DNA of 25,503 bases, from positions 1-25,503 of the forward strand of contig JAKIUD010000048.1 of assembly GCA_021647765.1 (NCBI GenBank), in the 5' to 3' direction. Below are positions 7,665 to 14,903 of this stretch, piece after piece; the first letter of the stretch is position 1, and the number at the start of each line of letters is the position of its first letter. Below the pieces are notes generated by a model. It saw only the letters and a program-made list of their open reading frames with translations, did not search any database and was not told where the DNA came from. The position numbers were made by a program, and so were the translations under genes. The DNA is from Desulfuromusa sp. (lineage in GTDB: Bacteria; Desulfobacterota; Desulfuromonadia; Desulfuromonadales; Geopsychrobacteraceae).

Positions 7665-8213
7665 TTTTGAGTTGTATTCAGTGCAAACTAGCCCCAGAGG
7701 GTCGAATGTCACCTTTATTTTCCATTTTTTCCCATCCCTAAAGATAACTATCTCCGCATGTTCTTTCTTTTGATTCTTGGCCTTAGAAATTGCTACAGAC
7801 AGTTCCTGATTGGATAATGTTGGAGTTCCATCATATGAAACAATGACATCCCCTTTTTTGATACCAAGTTTTTCTGCTTGTGAACCAGAAGATATTTCTG
7901 AAACTTTTAAACCTTTTATTGATGGTTTGATTTTCACCTTATTGAGGGCTTGTTCTTTCTCAAGAGTTTTTAGCAATAAATCGTGATTTTTCTGTAAGAG
8001 ATCACGAATATCTTTTAAACAGGTAAGCCTCTCATTGATTTTCCAATACCAACAAAGCAATTCACGACAAATCAAAAAAACCGCTATCATCACGACCAAA
8101 GCGATTAAAAGCTGACCAATCATTTCCGAATCATTTCGATATCGCGCTTCCGCATTTCCTGCACTAATAAGAAATATGAACAGCATCATTATACTCAGCA
8201 TAAATTTCTTCAT
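7659..8213 (-). CDS. membrane-anchored protein with coiled-coil linker and PDZ domain
   Basis: 184 aa; GGAGGG 4-5 bases before the ATG at 8213 supports the start. Residues 1-23 look like a signal sequence ('MLFIFLISAGNAEA'), and a second hydrophobic helix (about 32-52) would anchor it in the inner membrane. A charged helix with coiled-coil character (about 57-92) leads to a PDZ domain (about 97-175) with 'SGSQAEKLGIKKGDVIVSYD' as the carboxylate-binding loop and following strand. There is no protease or other catalytic domain, so it is an adaptor that could present or sense C-terminal peptides in the periplasm, as PDZ domains do in DegS or RseP. Its start follows the stop of the 166-aa periplasmic gene by 18 bases, implying one transcript and a shared process. 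The partner and role are unknown. Confidence 0.82.
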   Translation of the reverse strand: MKKFMLSIMMLFIFLISAGNAEARYRNDSEMIGQLLIALVVMIAVFLICRELLCWYWKINERLTCLKDIRDLLQKNHDLLLKTLEKEQALNKVKIKPSIKGLKVSEISSGSQAEKLGIKKGDVIVSYDGTPTLSNQELSVAISKAKNQKKEHAEIVIFRDGKKWKIKVTFDPLGLVCTEYNSKP

Positions 8214-8231
8214 TTGATCCCTCCATTAAAA

Positions 8232-8732
8232 TCAATACGGATAATTCTTTCCCTGCAATTTTTCATCAGCAGTAAAGCATTCCTCCGCTTTTTCAAGGAC
8301 TTGTCCTGCAAAAAACTTTTCTATATTTCCCCCACGATATTTATGCATCGGAAAATCACATTGATGGACAAAGACTTTAATCCTGAGTGTCTCTTTAAAT
8401 TTGAGATTCATCCCCTTGCCAAGTTTCAGTTCGATCAGTCCGACGTCAATCACGTCCGCAAGAAGGGTATCTTCGGGCTGCCAACCATTATTCTGAAAAA
8501 CAGAAACCAACTTGGCCTGTGCTTTATATGCCAGGAGAACCGTGTCTTCGGTACGATCACCAACAATCTCAGGGATTTCTGTTTGTAGCGTGATCCGTGT
8601 TGTGACCGGTTCGTGAGGATAATTGAAGCGTTTGAACTGTTTATTGAGGGAGTCAACCAACGTTGTAGCACTGGCAAAGTTTACAGGGGTAAACATTAGA
8701 CATAAACAGATCATTGCTGGCAATAATTTCAT
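8232..8732 (-). CDS. hypothetical periplasmic protein
   Basis: 166 aa with a clear cleavable signal peptide (1-22, ending 'VNFASA'). The mature part is soluble, mixed alpha/beta, with 'EIVGDRTEDTVLLAYKAQAK' and 'DVGLIELKLGKGMNLKFKE' as landmarks, and two cysteines ('VHQCDFP' and 'EECFTAD') that could form a disulfide. No known domain recognised. It is the first gene of a short operon with the PDZ protein (18-base gap). A strong terminator lies between it and the lipoprotein gene upstream, so the pair must have its own promoter in 8733-8800, which I could not place. The ribosome binding site (GAGA) is weak. Confidence 0.75.
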   Translation of the reverse strand: MKLLPAMICLCLMFTPVNFASATTLVDSLNKQFKRFNYPHEPVTTRITLQTEIPEIVGDRTEDTVLLAYKAQAKLVSVFQNNGWQPEDTLLADVIDVGLIELKLGKGMNLKFKETLRIKVFVHQCDFPMHKYRGGNIEKFFAGQVLEKAEECFTADEKLQGKNYPY

Positions 8733-8798
8733 TGTATTCTCATATTTGTGCTAAAAATTCAGCGCATCGGATGTGATATAGCAAATAGGGAAAAATAC

Positions 8799-8837
8799 AA
8801 AAAAGGTCGTTGTCTGACAAAATGTCAGACAACGACC
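8799..8837 (-). terminator. strong intrinsic terminator of the lipoprotein gene at 8857
   Basis: GGTCGTTGTCTGACA (8805-8819) and TGTCAGACAACGACC (8823-8837) form a perfect 15-bp stem with a 3-base loop. Reading on the minus strand, six T residues (8804-8799) and then GTATTTTT follow the stem. It begins 20 bases past the stop of the 192-aa lipoprotein. Confidence 0.93.
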
Positions 8838-8856
8838 CTCACCCCCCATCCCATTG

Positions 8857-9435
8857 CTACCTAAAACTTGATGGCTCTTTTACTAGATCAAAGTGGCCAT
8901 TTGAATTTTTAACATAATATTCTCCAGATCCCTGGAAACCAATAACTGTCGATTGCTGGTATTTTGCTTCTCCCCTGACTTGTTGCGTTGAAAGCCTTGA
9001 GCCATTATTGACATCACGCACTATCAGATCCAAATCGACCGACCCTTCTGTTCTTTCTGACCTCATTATCAAAGGAACTTTTGACCGACCTTGATCATTA
9101 CCAGCGCTATTAACAACCACCTCTAAAACAATTTGAGCCTTATCTTCTCTGACCAATTTTGCTCCGGCAGCTTCAGCCCTGGAACGAACCAGGTTATCTA
9201 TGAATTTTTCATTTCTATCATCAACAAAACCTGTAGTTTTTACATAGGTCAATCGATCCTTTAAGATTGATAAGTCTGCCGCTTTCATCGCTTGTACACC
9301 AGCAATACGGACGACATTCTGAGCAACTACAGATATTAACCCAGCACCACCAGTTTTTTGTGTGGACGCACATGACGGCAATATAAGCAAAGCAACAATT
9401 AATGCAAATGGTACATAACTGCGTATTCTTTCCAT
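8857..9435 (-). CDS. hypothetical lipoprotein, 192 aa
   Basis: The start at 9435 has AGGAGG at ideal spacing. The signal sequence ends in 'LPSCAS', giving lipidated C22. The mature protein starts with an Ala/Gly/Val-rich helix ('GAGLISVVAQNVVRIAGVQA'), then alternating strands with 'RSRAEAAGAKLVREDKAQIV' and 'VDLDLIVRDVNNGSRLSTQQ'. The arrangement (an amphipathic helix, an 'aggregate Ala-Gly-Ala plus beta-strand' block, a conserved-looking acidic strand) resembles small outer-membrane lipoproteins of the assembly-factor kind, but no family is recognised. It is monocistronic: it has its own strong downstream terminator and lies 197 bases from the next gene. The DNA upstream is AT-rich with a tandem repeat. 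Confidence 0.78.
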   Translation of the reverse strand: MERIRSYVPFALIVALLILPSCASTQKTGGAGLISVVAQNVVRIAGVQAMKAADLSILKDRLTYVKTTGFVDDRNEKFIDNLVRSRAEAAGAKLVREDKAQIVLEVVVNSAGNDQGRSKVPLIMRSERTEGSVDLDLIVRDVNNGSRLSTQQVRGEAKYQQSTVIGFQGSGEYYVKNSNGHFDLVKEPSSFR

Positions 9436-9518
9436 AATCTAACCTCCTGAAAGATAATTTCATTAATAATTTTACACGTCTAGAATTTCTGCTGGCATCA
9501 GGAGGGTAGCAAAACAAA

Positions 9519-9540
9519 CCCACATTTTTCCCACATTTTT
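9519..9540. repeat. tandem 11-bp repeat upstream of the lipoprotein gene
   Basis: CCCACATTTTT occurs twice, back to back (9519-9529 and 9530-9540), about 85-105 bases upstream of the lipoprotein start. It could be an activator site placed one helical turn apart, or simple slippage. Confidence 0.6.
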
Positions 9541-9632
9541 CAAGGGGCAATTGTGAATTTCATTGGTCGGCAAAAACAAGAGAATAAAAGCAGGGGCTAA
9601 AGAAGGGTACACTCAAAGAAGTGTGGATATTC

Positions 9633-12600
9633 CTAGACCAAGGGAGTCCAGAAGTTTTCCAGAATATTATGAATATCTTCAGCAAGATACTCTTCTTTTA
9701 TAAGAGCTCTCTCATACTTCTGGAGAACTTTTGCAGCTTTGACAGGTTGATTGAGCTTGACGTAACAATTATAGAGAATCTTATTGAATATTTCATTGGT
9801 CAAGTCTTCAGCAAGGCCATTTCTAGCAACCTCAAGCGCCTCTTCATAGCGCTCAAACTGGAACAATATCTGTGCCTCACACATACTGACTGAAAAAAAT
9901 GTTTCCAATATTTTTTCACGAAACAATTCACCCGTTTCCCCAATGGTGATGTTGGTCATGAACTGCCCGTTCCAAAGAGACAATGCAGCGTGGAATGAAT
10001 TTCCGGACTGCCAGTATTCTCCTGAATGGAAGTGCCCCAATCCCTTGCGAGATTGCAACAAAAAATCGTCACAATCAACACAGCAATTTGTCAGAGAGAG
10101 GACTCCTGATTGCAGGTTCACATATTTTTGCGGATCGACATGAAAAGCATCCCGCAAATTTTTTCGCAACCGTCCCAGGGCAGTATCAAAGCGTTTTCGC
10201 CCCTTTGCTGCATCGACATCAGGCCAGAGAGCCGTTTGTATCTCTTCCTGCGTCTTCTGGTGATTGGGTTCTGTAAGCAAAATTCCCAAAAGTTTACGTT
10301 GCGTTTCGGTAAAATCATTCGCCAGAAGAAGTTCTTTGTCTACAGACAGCTGCAACAACCCGAGAGTCCTGATTCTCAAACAGGGAATTGATTCTTCTTT
10401 CTCCGAAATAATCAGATTCAGTCGCTCTTTTGCCAGCAGTCTGCAAAATTTAGGTAATATATTGTTTTCAATCCCGGCTTCCAGAAGCATTTTCATCATA
10501 TCTGGATTCCAACCGTAGAAATGCCGATAACCCTTCTTTTTCATGAGTTCCAAAGCCTGTTTCAGTTCATCCAAACCCTCTTTATTTTGTCCGCAATTCA
10601 ACAGCCAGTAAGCTTTGTGGCATCGGACAGCAGATAAAATTGACAAATCTTCGCTCTGCTGAAACCCAGCACTGGCACTGGAAAAATATTTTTCAGCCTT
10701 GTCGTTTTGTCTCAACAGGGAGAATGTGGCGGCTAAAAACATCTGATGTAAATATATAAATGGTTTTCCTCCCGCCGATTTGCGCAGTTGCGCAGACTCA
10801 TCTGCAAAGGCAATGGCCTGATTGTTATCATTCCTCAGAGCAGCAAGATAGGCTCCATATTGAAGGAATTGACTTCTCATATGAGCTTGACTGCCAGCAG
10901 ATTCTACTTGAAGAGCCGTTTCAAAAAGGGCTTCAGCTTCGTCATAGGTTCCTTGTGCTATTGCGATATCAATTTCCCATAACAGCAGGTAAGGTCCTGC
11001 AATACTGGAGGCCAGCAGATCGTTTTCTATCAGTTTTTTTAACAGAGTATTCTGCTGTTCAAAGTTTTCAAAATCCCCTGATAAATTCAAAAAATCGATC
11101 AGAAAAAGAGTGTGATAGAGCTTATTAAACTCATTCACCAATGGGCTGGCAATCATTTTCAAAGATGCTTCGATATTTTTTCTACACCTGTTCCAGTCGC
11201 CAGAAAAAAGTGAAATATAACTTTTAACAATCAAGTTTGAAGAGAGTTCATTTTGAGATGAAAGTTCAGCAGCTAACCGCGATGATCGATCTGAATAGTT
11301 ATTTGCCTTATCCAGGTCACCTTCAACAAAAATATAACCAAACGCAATAGCCAGAGAGATATGCATTGTTGAATATGGATCCAGATGATCATTCAGATTA
11401 AGAAATAGTTCCTCCAGCCGAGGCAGAAACGCACTGACTGCAGCATAGTTTGCATCCAGTCCAAGATGATAAACAACCAATTGCGATAAAGCGTAAATTT
11501 CTCCAAAATCATCGCCCTCGGTGTAAAAACAGATCCTGGCATTTTCCAGGTAATGCATAGATTTTTTCGGCTCAAGATCAACCGTTGCAATTCCATAAAT
11601 AAGCGAGAACCAGGGGTATTTTTCAACAATACTTGAGGGAATACTTTTCAAAGAATTATAAAGGGTGATATGGAGGTTTTGCGAGATAAACAGAAGCCCA
11701 AATTCATGAAATATCTCATGTGCGGACTCATAATCCTCACAGGCAAAGAAATAATGAACCCCAATCAAAGGTTTGTCGTTATTAAGAAACCAGCTAGCGA
11801 CTTTCTTTAAAAAACTCGTCCTTTCAGCTGAAGACAATTTTTTTTCAGCAGCAGCATTAAAAACATCCCTGAACAAATGATGAAAACGGTATGAAACAAA
11901 ATCAGCTTCATTCTTATGTACCTGAACAAAGAATTTTTTGCTGACCAGATTCTCAAGAAAACCTTTTGCCGCCACTTCTTCAGACAAGAAATCATTTAGC
12001 CCAAAAGGAATTTCATCCAATAGGGAGAGTTTTAAAAGAAAATCGATATCTTCAACAGAGGAAAATTTCTCCAAATTGTGCAAAAAATAAGTCAAAAGAT
12101 CCTGGTTTTTCATAGAAAGTTCCGGGGTGAACTTATTGAGGAGGTTATTACTCAAAGATTGCCCCTTAAGCAGCAATATTCCTGTGATCCACCCATCGGT
12201 CATATCGTGCAAAGCATAAATTTCCTCAAGTGATCTGGATTCCCCGAGAATATCACTACAAAAGCAATAAAGCTCTTTTTTGCTAAAAGAAATGTCCTTA
12301 TTGTGAAGAATAACGGATGTTTTTTTGTTGCCAAAGGAAGCTGTTAACTCTGGAATGGAACGACGGGAGGTCGATAAGATGGATAAATTTTGGGGGGCTT
12401 TTTGAAAGAGAGTCGATAAAAGTTCATTACTTTTTTCGGATTGTGCCAAAAGATGAAGATCATCAAAAACCAGAAGGTGCTGTTTGTGCAGGGCACTACA
12501 CAGACCTTCGGTCAAAAACTGAGTCAGTATATCAACTTCTGAAAGAGAAACTGTCCCTGCTAACAAACGCTCACCAAGAAGGGGGGCAGAGAATGAAGGA

Positions 12601-12899
12601 ACGGATTCTTTTAAGGCCACATATAAAGAGGAAAGAAACAAAATGGTATCAAGATCTTCATTACCAACCTGATACCAGGTAAATGGGAGATCCGATGCTT
12701 TTAGATATTGCAAGGCTAAAGATGTTTTCCCCTGCCCCGCTTGTGCTTCGATCAGGATATTTTTTTTCTGAGCCCATTTTCCTTTGGTTAATTCTGAAAT
12801 AATTGTATCTCGGAAAATTTGTTTTGATTCTGCATATAAAGGCGGACTGAATTTACTTTCCGGCAAACTCATTTTTATTTGTGCAGCTAATTCTTGCAT
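9633..12899 (-). CDS. MalT-like ATP-dependent (STAND) transcriptional regulator with TPR array and C-terminal BTAD DNA-binding unit
   Basis: 1088 aa. The N-terminal NTPase (about 20-260) has Walker A 'AQAGQGKTS' (K58) and Walker B 'LLVFDDLH' (D146, D147), as in MalT/STAND switches. A MalT-type winged helix follows (about 280-345, ending 'RFHHLFRDVF'). Residues about 370-830 are helical repeats of TPR type. The C-terminus replaces MalT's LuxR domain with an OmpR-like winged helix (about 838-935; 'EEIQTALWPDVDAAKGRKRF') plus a bacterial transcriptional activator domain (about 940-1088), as in AfsR-type regulators. Ligand-triggered, ATP-dependent oligomerisation is the expected mechanism. It is transcribed away from the sulfur transporter/c-di-GMP operon, which is therefore the likely target. 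Its own 5' leader carries an attenuator-like structure. The start has only a GAGAGG site about 8 bases upstream. Inducer unknown. Confidence 0.92.
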   Translation of the reverse strand: MQELAAQIKMSLPESKFSPPLYAESKQIFRDTIISELTKGKWAQKKNILIEAQAGQGKTSLALQYLKASDLPFTWYQVGNEDLDTILFLSSLYVALKESVPSFSAPLLGERLLAGTVSLSEVDILTQFLTEGLCSALHKQHLLVFDDLHLLAQSEKSNELLSTLFQKAPQNLSILSTSRRSIPELTASFGNKKTSVILHNKDISFSKKELYCFCSDILGESRSLEEIYALHDMTDGWITGILLLKGQSLSNNLLNKFTPELSMKNQDLLTYFLHNLEKFSSVEDIDFLLKLSLLDEIPFGLNDFLSEEVAAKGFLENLVSKKFFVQVHKNEADFVSYRFHHLFRDVFNAAAEKKLSSAERTSFLKKVASWFLNNDKPLIGVHYFFACEDYESAHEIFHEFGLLFISQNLHITLYNSLKSIPSSIVEKYPWFSLIYGIATVDLEPKKSMHYLENARICFYTEGDDFGEIYALSQLVVYHLGLDANYAAVSAFLPRLEELFLNLNDHLDPYSTMHISLAIAFGYIFVEGDLDKANNYSDRSSRLAAELSSQNELSSNLIVKSYISLFSGDWNRCRKNIEASLKMIASPLVNEFNKLYHTLFLIDFLNLSGDFENFEQQNTLLKKLIENDLLASSIAGPYLLLWEIDIAIAQGTYDEAEALFETALQVESAGSQAHMRSQFLQYGAYLAALRNDNNQAIAFADESAQLRKSAGGKPFIYLHQMFLAATFSLLRQNDKAEKYFSSASAGFQQSEDLSILSAVRCHKAYWLLNCGQNKEGLDELKQALELMKKKGYRHFYGWNPDMMKMLLEAGIENNILPKFCRLLAKERLNLIISEKEESIPCLRIRTLGLLQLSVDKELLLANDFTETQRKLLGILLTEPNHQKTQEEIQTALWPDVDAAKGRKRFDTALGRLRKNLRDAFHVDPQKYVNLQSGVLSLTNCCVDCDDFLLQSRKGLGHFHSGEYWQSGNSFHAALSLWNGQFMTNITIGETGELFREKILETFFSVSMCEAQILFQFERYEEALEVARNGLAEDLTNEIFNKILYNCYVKLNQPVKAAKVLQKYERALIKEEYLAEDIHNILENFWTPLV

Positions 12900-12990
12900 G
12901 ACGTGGCCTCTCGTCAGAGCTAACTGCTGAGAGAAAACGACAGATTAGCAACAAATTTATCGAGATAAGTTTACTTCTTAAGCACCGAAA

Positions 12991-13038
12991 ACAAAAAAAC
13001 CACCTGACCACCCCCTATGAGGCTAATACAAGTGGTTT
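12991..13038 (-). terminator. leader terminator (attenuator) upstream of the MalT-like regulator
   Basis: Reading the minus strand, AAACCACTTG (13038-13029) pairs with CAGGTGGTTT (13006-12997) as a 10-bp stem with one G-U pair; the loop has a small inner CCTC/GGGG stem. Four further T residues, G and four more T residues follow. It sits about 95 bases before the regulator's start codon with no gene upstream on that strand, so it can only act inside the regulator's own leader. Confidence 0.72.
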
Positions 13039-13149
13039 AATATATAAATCGATATTCCTTGATTCAAGGCATCGTCCCTCCTAAAAACCACTGCTAATTT
13101 ATATAGTTACACTTTTCAGGTCAAGTGATTTTTTTGATCAAGAATTATA
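13023..13149 (-). promoter_or_regulatory. regulator leader: promoters, antiterminator arm and leader ORFs
   Basis: On the minus strand a consensus TATAAT lies at 13149-13144 (no good -35). A second candidate is TTGACC (13124-13119) with TAAATT 17 bases on (13101-13096). Segment AGTGGTTT (13092-13085) is a perfect 8-bp complement of the terminator's left arm and can form a competing antiterminator. Between them, AGGAGGG (13082-13076) precedes ATG-CCT-TGA (13072-13064) and a TTG-started 14-codon ORF (13067-13023). That ORF's ribosome would cover the terminator's left arm. Pairings are seen; the mechanism is inferred. The rest of 12900-13496 holds the terminator, the REP-like repeat and a yeeE promoter candidate. 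Confidence 0.5.
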
Positions 13150-13297
13150 GTTGTTGTTGACCGGGAAAAATAATTGTCGTTGATCTTTCGTCCCTCCTTC
13201 TTGGCTCGGCAGAGACATTTAAACACTTAGATCTGCCATTCTATACCTATATTGATTCGTCACTCTTTTAATCAATTTCAGGGAACGTCATAGAATG

Positions 13298-13408
13298 GCG
13301 TTAGCTTGAGCGATATTGCAGTAAACTTGGGATTATCCCCAGAGCCTCGGGGGCTGTCCCGAAAATTTACGAGCCACAAAGAACTGTGCTGGTTCACACC
13401 ACAGACAA
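13298..13408 (+). repeat. REP-like structured repeat, copy 1
   Basis: About 110 bases that match 25281-25386 at roughly three quarters of positions, with short indels. The core reads TTGGGATTATCCCC, then GGGGGCTGTCCCGA, AATTTACGAGCCA, and a GGTTCACACCAC palindrome. GGGAT-T-ATCCC here corresponds to GGGAC-T-GTCCC in copy 2, a compensatory change that keeps the palindrome. The two copies lie in unrelated intergenic regions, as expected for a REP- or MITE-like element. Confidence 0.75.
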
Positions 13409-13428
13409 CATTAAATAAACAAAATTTA

Positions 13429-13457
13429 TTGCCATTAATGCTGCATTATGAAATACT
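13429..13457 (+). promoter_or_regulatory. candidate promoter of the yeeE-tusA-GGDEF/EAL operon
   Basis: TTGCCA (13429-13434), a 17-base spacer, AATACT (13452-13457). It lies 40 bases upstream of the transporter's ATG, just past the repeat element. It matches the consensus at 5/6 and 4/6 positions, plausible for an activated promoter. Confidence 0.4.
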
Positions 13458-13496
13458 AACCTTAAACTCCATGCGACCTTTTAAGAACGGGAAAAA

Positions 13497-14609
13497 ATGG
13501 AAAATCAAACCATCATCCTTGTGATCTCAGCATTTCTCGGCTTCGCCAGTGGAATCATTATGCATCGTTCTGATTTTTGTATTGCCGGCATGTTTCGAGA
13601 TCTTTTTTTATTCCGCAGCAGTCCTCTACTACGCAGTCTGGTTCTGCTGATTGCCTTCAGCATGTTGCTATTTGAAATAGCTCGTCTCGTTGGAATCCTG
13701 AACTATAGCCTTCCCTCATCACTCTACGGTCTGCCGTCTTTGACCAATCTGCTTGGTGGCATATTGTTCGGCATTGGTATGGTTTTAGCTGGTGGCTGCG
13801 TAGTTGGAACCCTTTACAAACTTGGAGCCGGCAATCTGCCTGCTGCATGTGCCTTTTTAGGACTGTTGGTCGGCAGCGCACTGTATGCAGAATTCCACCC
13901 TCACTGGAAACAACTGACACTCGCGACCCGACTGGGGGATGCCGCCACATTGCCGCAACTATTGCAACTGCCACCAACTTTGTTGATTTGTGTCTTGTTG
14001 CTTGGGACTGGCGGATTGTTGTATCGGTGGCAAGTAAAGGGCTTGTTGCTGCGTCCGAACCGGGTAAAAGGTTATCTGCAACCACGGACTGCAGCACTAC
14101 TTTTAGCCGTTATCGGGCTGGTTTCCTTTTCCTTGCTCGGTATGCCGCTCGGCATTACTACCAGCTATACTAAAATCGGGGCATTCTTTGAACAACGACT
14201 GATCCCGGAACATGTCGCCTCGCTTGACTATTTTCAGGGACATGGATTTGAGTTTTTTTTACCCATCAGCAACCAAACCCTCCATGCCGGGGCTGGTCCT
14301 TTTTGGGATGGTCTTGCGCTGATTCAGTTTCCACTGACATTGGGCATAGTCGTCGGCTCAGCTCTTTCTGCTATCAGCATGGGCAAATTCAGCTGTCGGT
14401 TTGATATTCCCCGTTGTCAGCTGTTTTCTGCCCTTTTTGGTGGTATTATCATGGGTCTGGGGGCGCGGATGACACCTGCATGCAATGTCTGGCATCTGCT
14501 TGGGGGGCTACCAATACTCTCGCTACAGAGCCTTTTATTTACATTGGGATTACTACCCGGAGCGTGGATCGGTTCTCTCGTGTTAACCTGCTATGTTTTA
14601 AAACAATAA
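13497..14609 (+). CDS. YeeE/YedE-family (TsuA-like) sulfur-compound membrane transporter
   Basis: 370-aa inner-membrane protein with about ten hydrophobic helices. Three cysteines sit where the YeeE/YedE family needs them: C28 in 'HRSDFCIAG', C101 in 'LAGGCVVGTLYKLGAGN' and C329 in 'ARMTPACNVWHLLGGLP'. In the thiosulfate transporter TsuA (YeeE), such cysteines relay the substrate through the membrane; other YedE members are linked to selenium metabolism. A TusA-like gene follows 15 bases downstream, the usual pairing of YeeE with its cytosolic acceptor TsuB. No selenium genes (selD, selA) are in view, which favours a sulfur substrate here, but thiosulfate is inferred. The ATG at 13497 has a weak ribosome binding site (ACGGGA). 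Confidence 0.9.
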   Translation: MENQTIILVISAFLGFASGIIMHRSDFCIAGMFRDLFLFRSSPLLRSLVLLIAFSMLLFEIARLVGILNYSLPSSLYGLPSLTNLLGGILFGIGMVLAGGCVVGTLYKLGAGNLPAACAFLGLLVGSALYAEFHPHWKQLTLATRLGDAATLPQLLQLPPTLLICVLLLGTGGLLYRWQVKGLLLRPNRVKGYLQPRTAALLLAVIGLVSFSLLGMPLGITTSYTKIGAFFEQRLIPEHVASLDYFQGHGFEFFLPISNQTLHAGAGPFWDGLALIQFPLTLGIVVGSALSAISMGKFSCRFDIPRCQLFSALFGGIIMGLGARMTPACNVWHLLGGLPILSLQSLLFTLGLLPGAWIGSLVLTCYVLKQ

Positions 14610-14624
14610 GAGGGAGAGCAACCA

Positions 14625-14903
14625 ATGGTTAAGCAACCAGGTGAACTAATAGAAATTGATGTCTGTGGACAGATCTGTCCTTCTTCTCTGCTGACGGCGT
14701 TGCGTGAAGTCAACAATCACAAAGAACTTCTGCGTAGCGGTCAGCTGCAATTGTACATCCTGACAGATAACCACGATTCGACCAACCGTATCTGTGATGC
14801 GATTGGCAATATGGGCTACCACGTAGAAGTAAAAGATAAAAATAGTTATTATGAAATTGTAATAGCTAAAATAGCTGCACAAAAAAGAGATTCTAGGTCA
14901 TGA
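14625..14903 (+). CDS. TusA/SirA-family sulfur carrier (TsuB-like) with altered CPxP motif
   Basis: 92-aa cytosolic protein of the two-layer TusA fold. The N-terminal 'IEIDVCGQICPSSLLTALRE' aligns with the TusA signature, with C18 as the persulfide-carrying cysteine followed by P19; the second proline of the usual CPxP is Ser here (CPSS). An additional cysteine (C14) precedes it. The C-terminal half, 'ILTDNHDSTNRICDAIGNMG', is the usual D/E-rich turn and helix. GAGGGAG upstream of the ATG at 14625 is a good binding site. It most likely accepts the sulfur species delivered by the membrane transporter just upstream. Its stop codon overlaps the next gene's start (ATGA), so translation of the c-di-GMP enzyme is coupled to it. 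Confidence 0.9.
   Translation: MVKQPGELIEIDVCGQICPSSLLTALREVNNHKELLRSGQLQLYILTDNHDSTNRICDAIGNMGYHVEVKDKNSYYEIVIAKIAAQKRDSRS

Noticed and set aside
10760..11128. 122-codon plus-strand frame inside the MalT-like regulator gene
   Set aside because: Shadow of the regulator; codon pattern and composition unlike a real gene.
12900..13496. c-di-GMP (GEMM) riboswitch or other known riboswitch in the regulator/transporter gap
   Set aside because: None of the conserved GEMM core sequences seen on either strand; the hairpins there fit an attenuator instead.
13306..13524. 72-codon open frame upstream of the YeeE/YedE gene
   Set aside because: It runs through the REP-like repeat and overlaps the transporter's start; no ribosome binding site and no conserved-looking protein.
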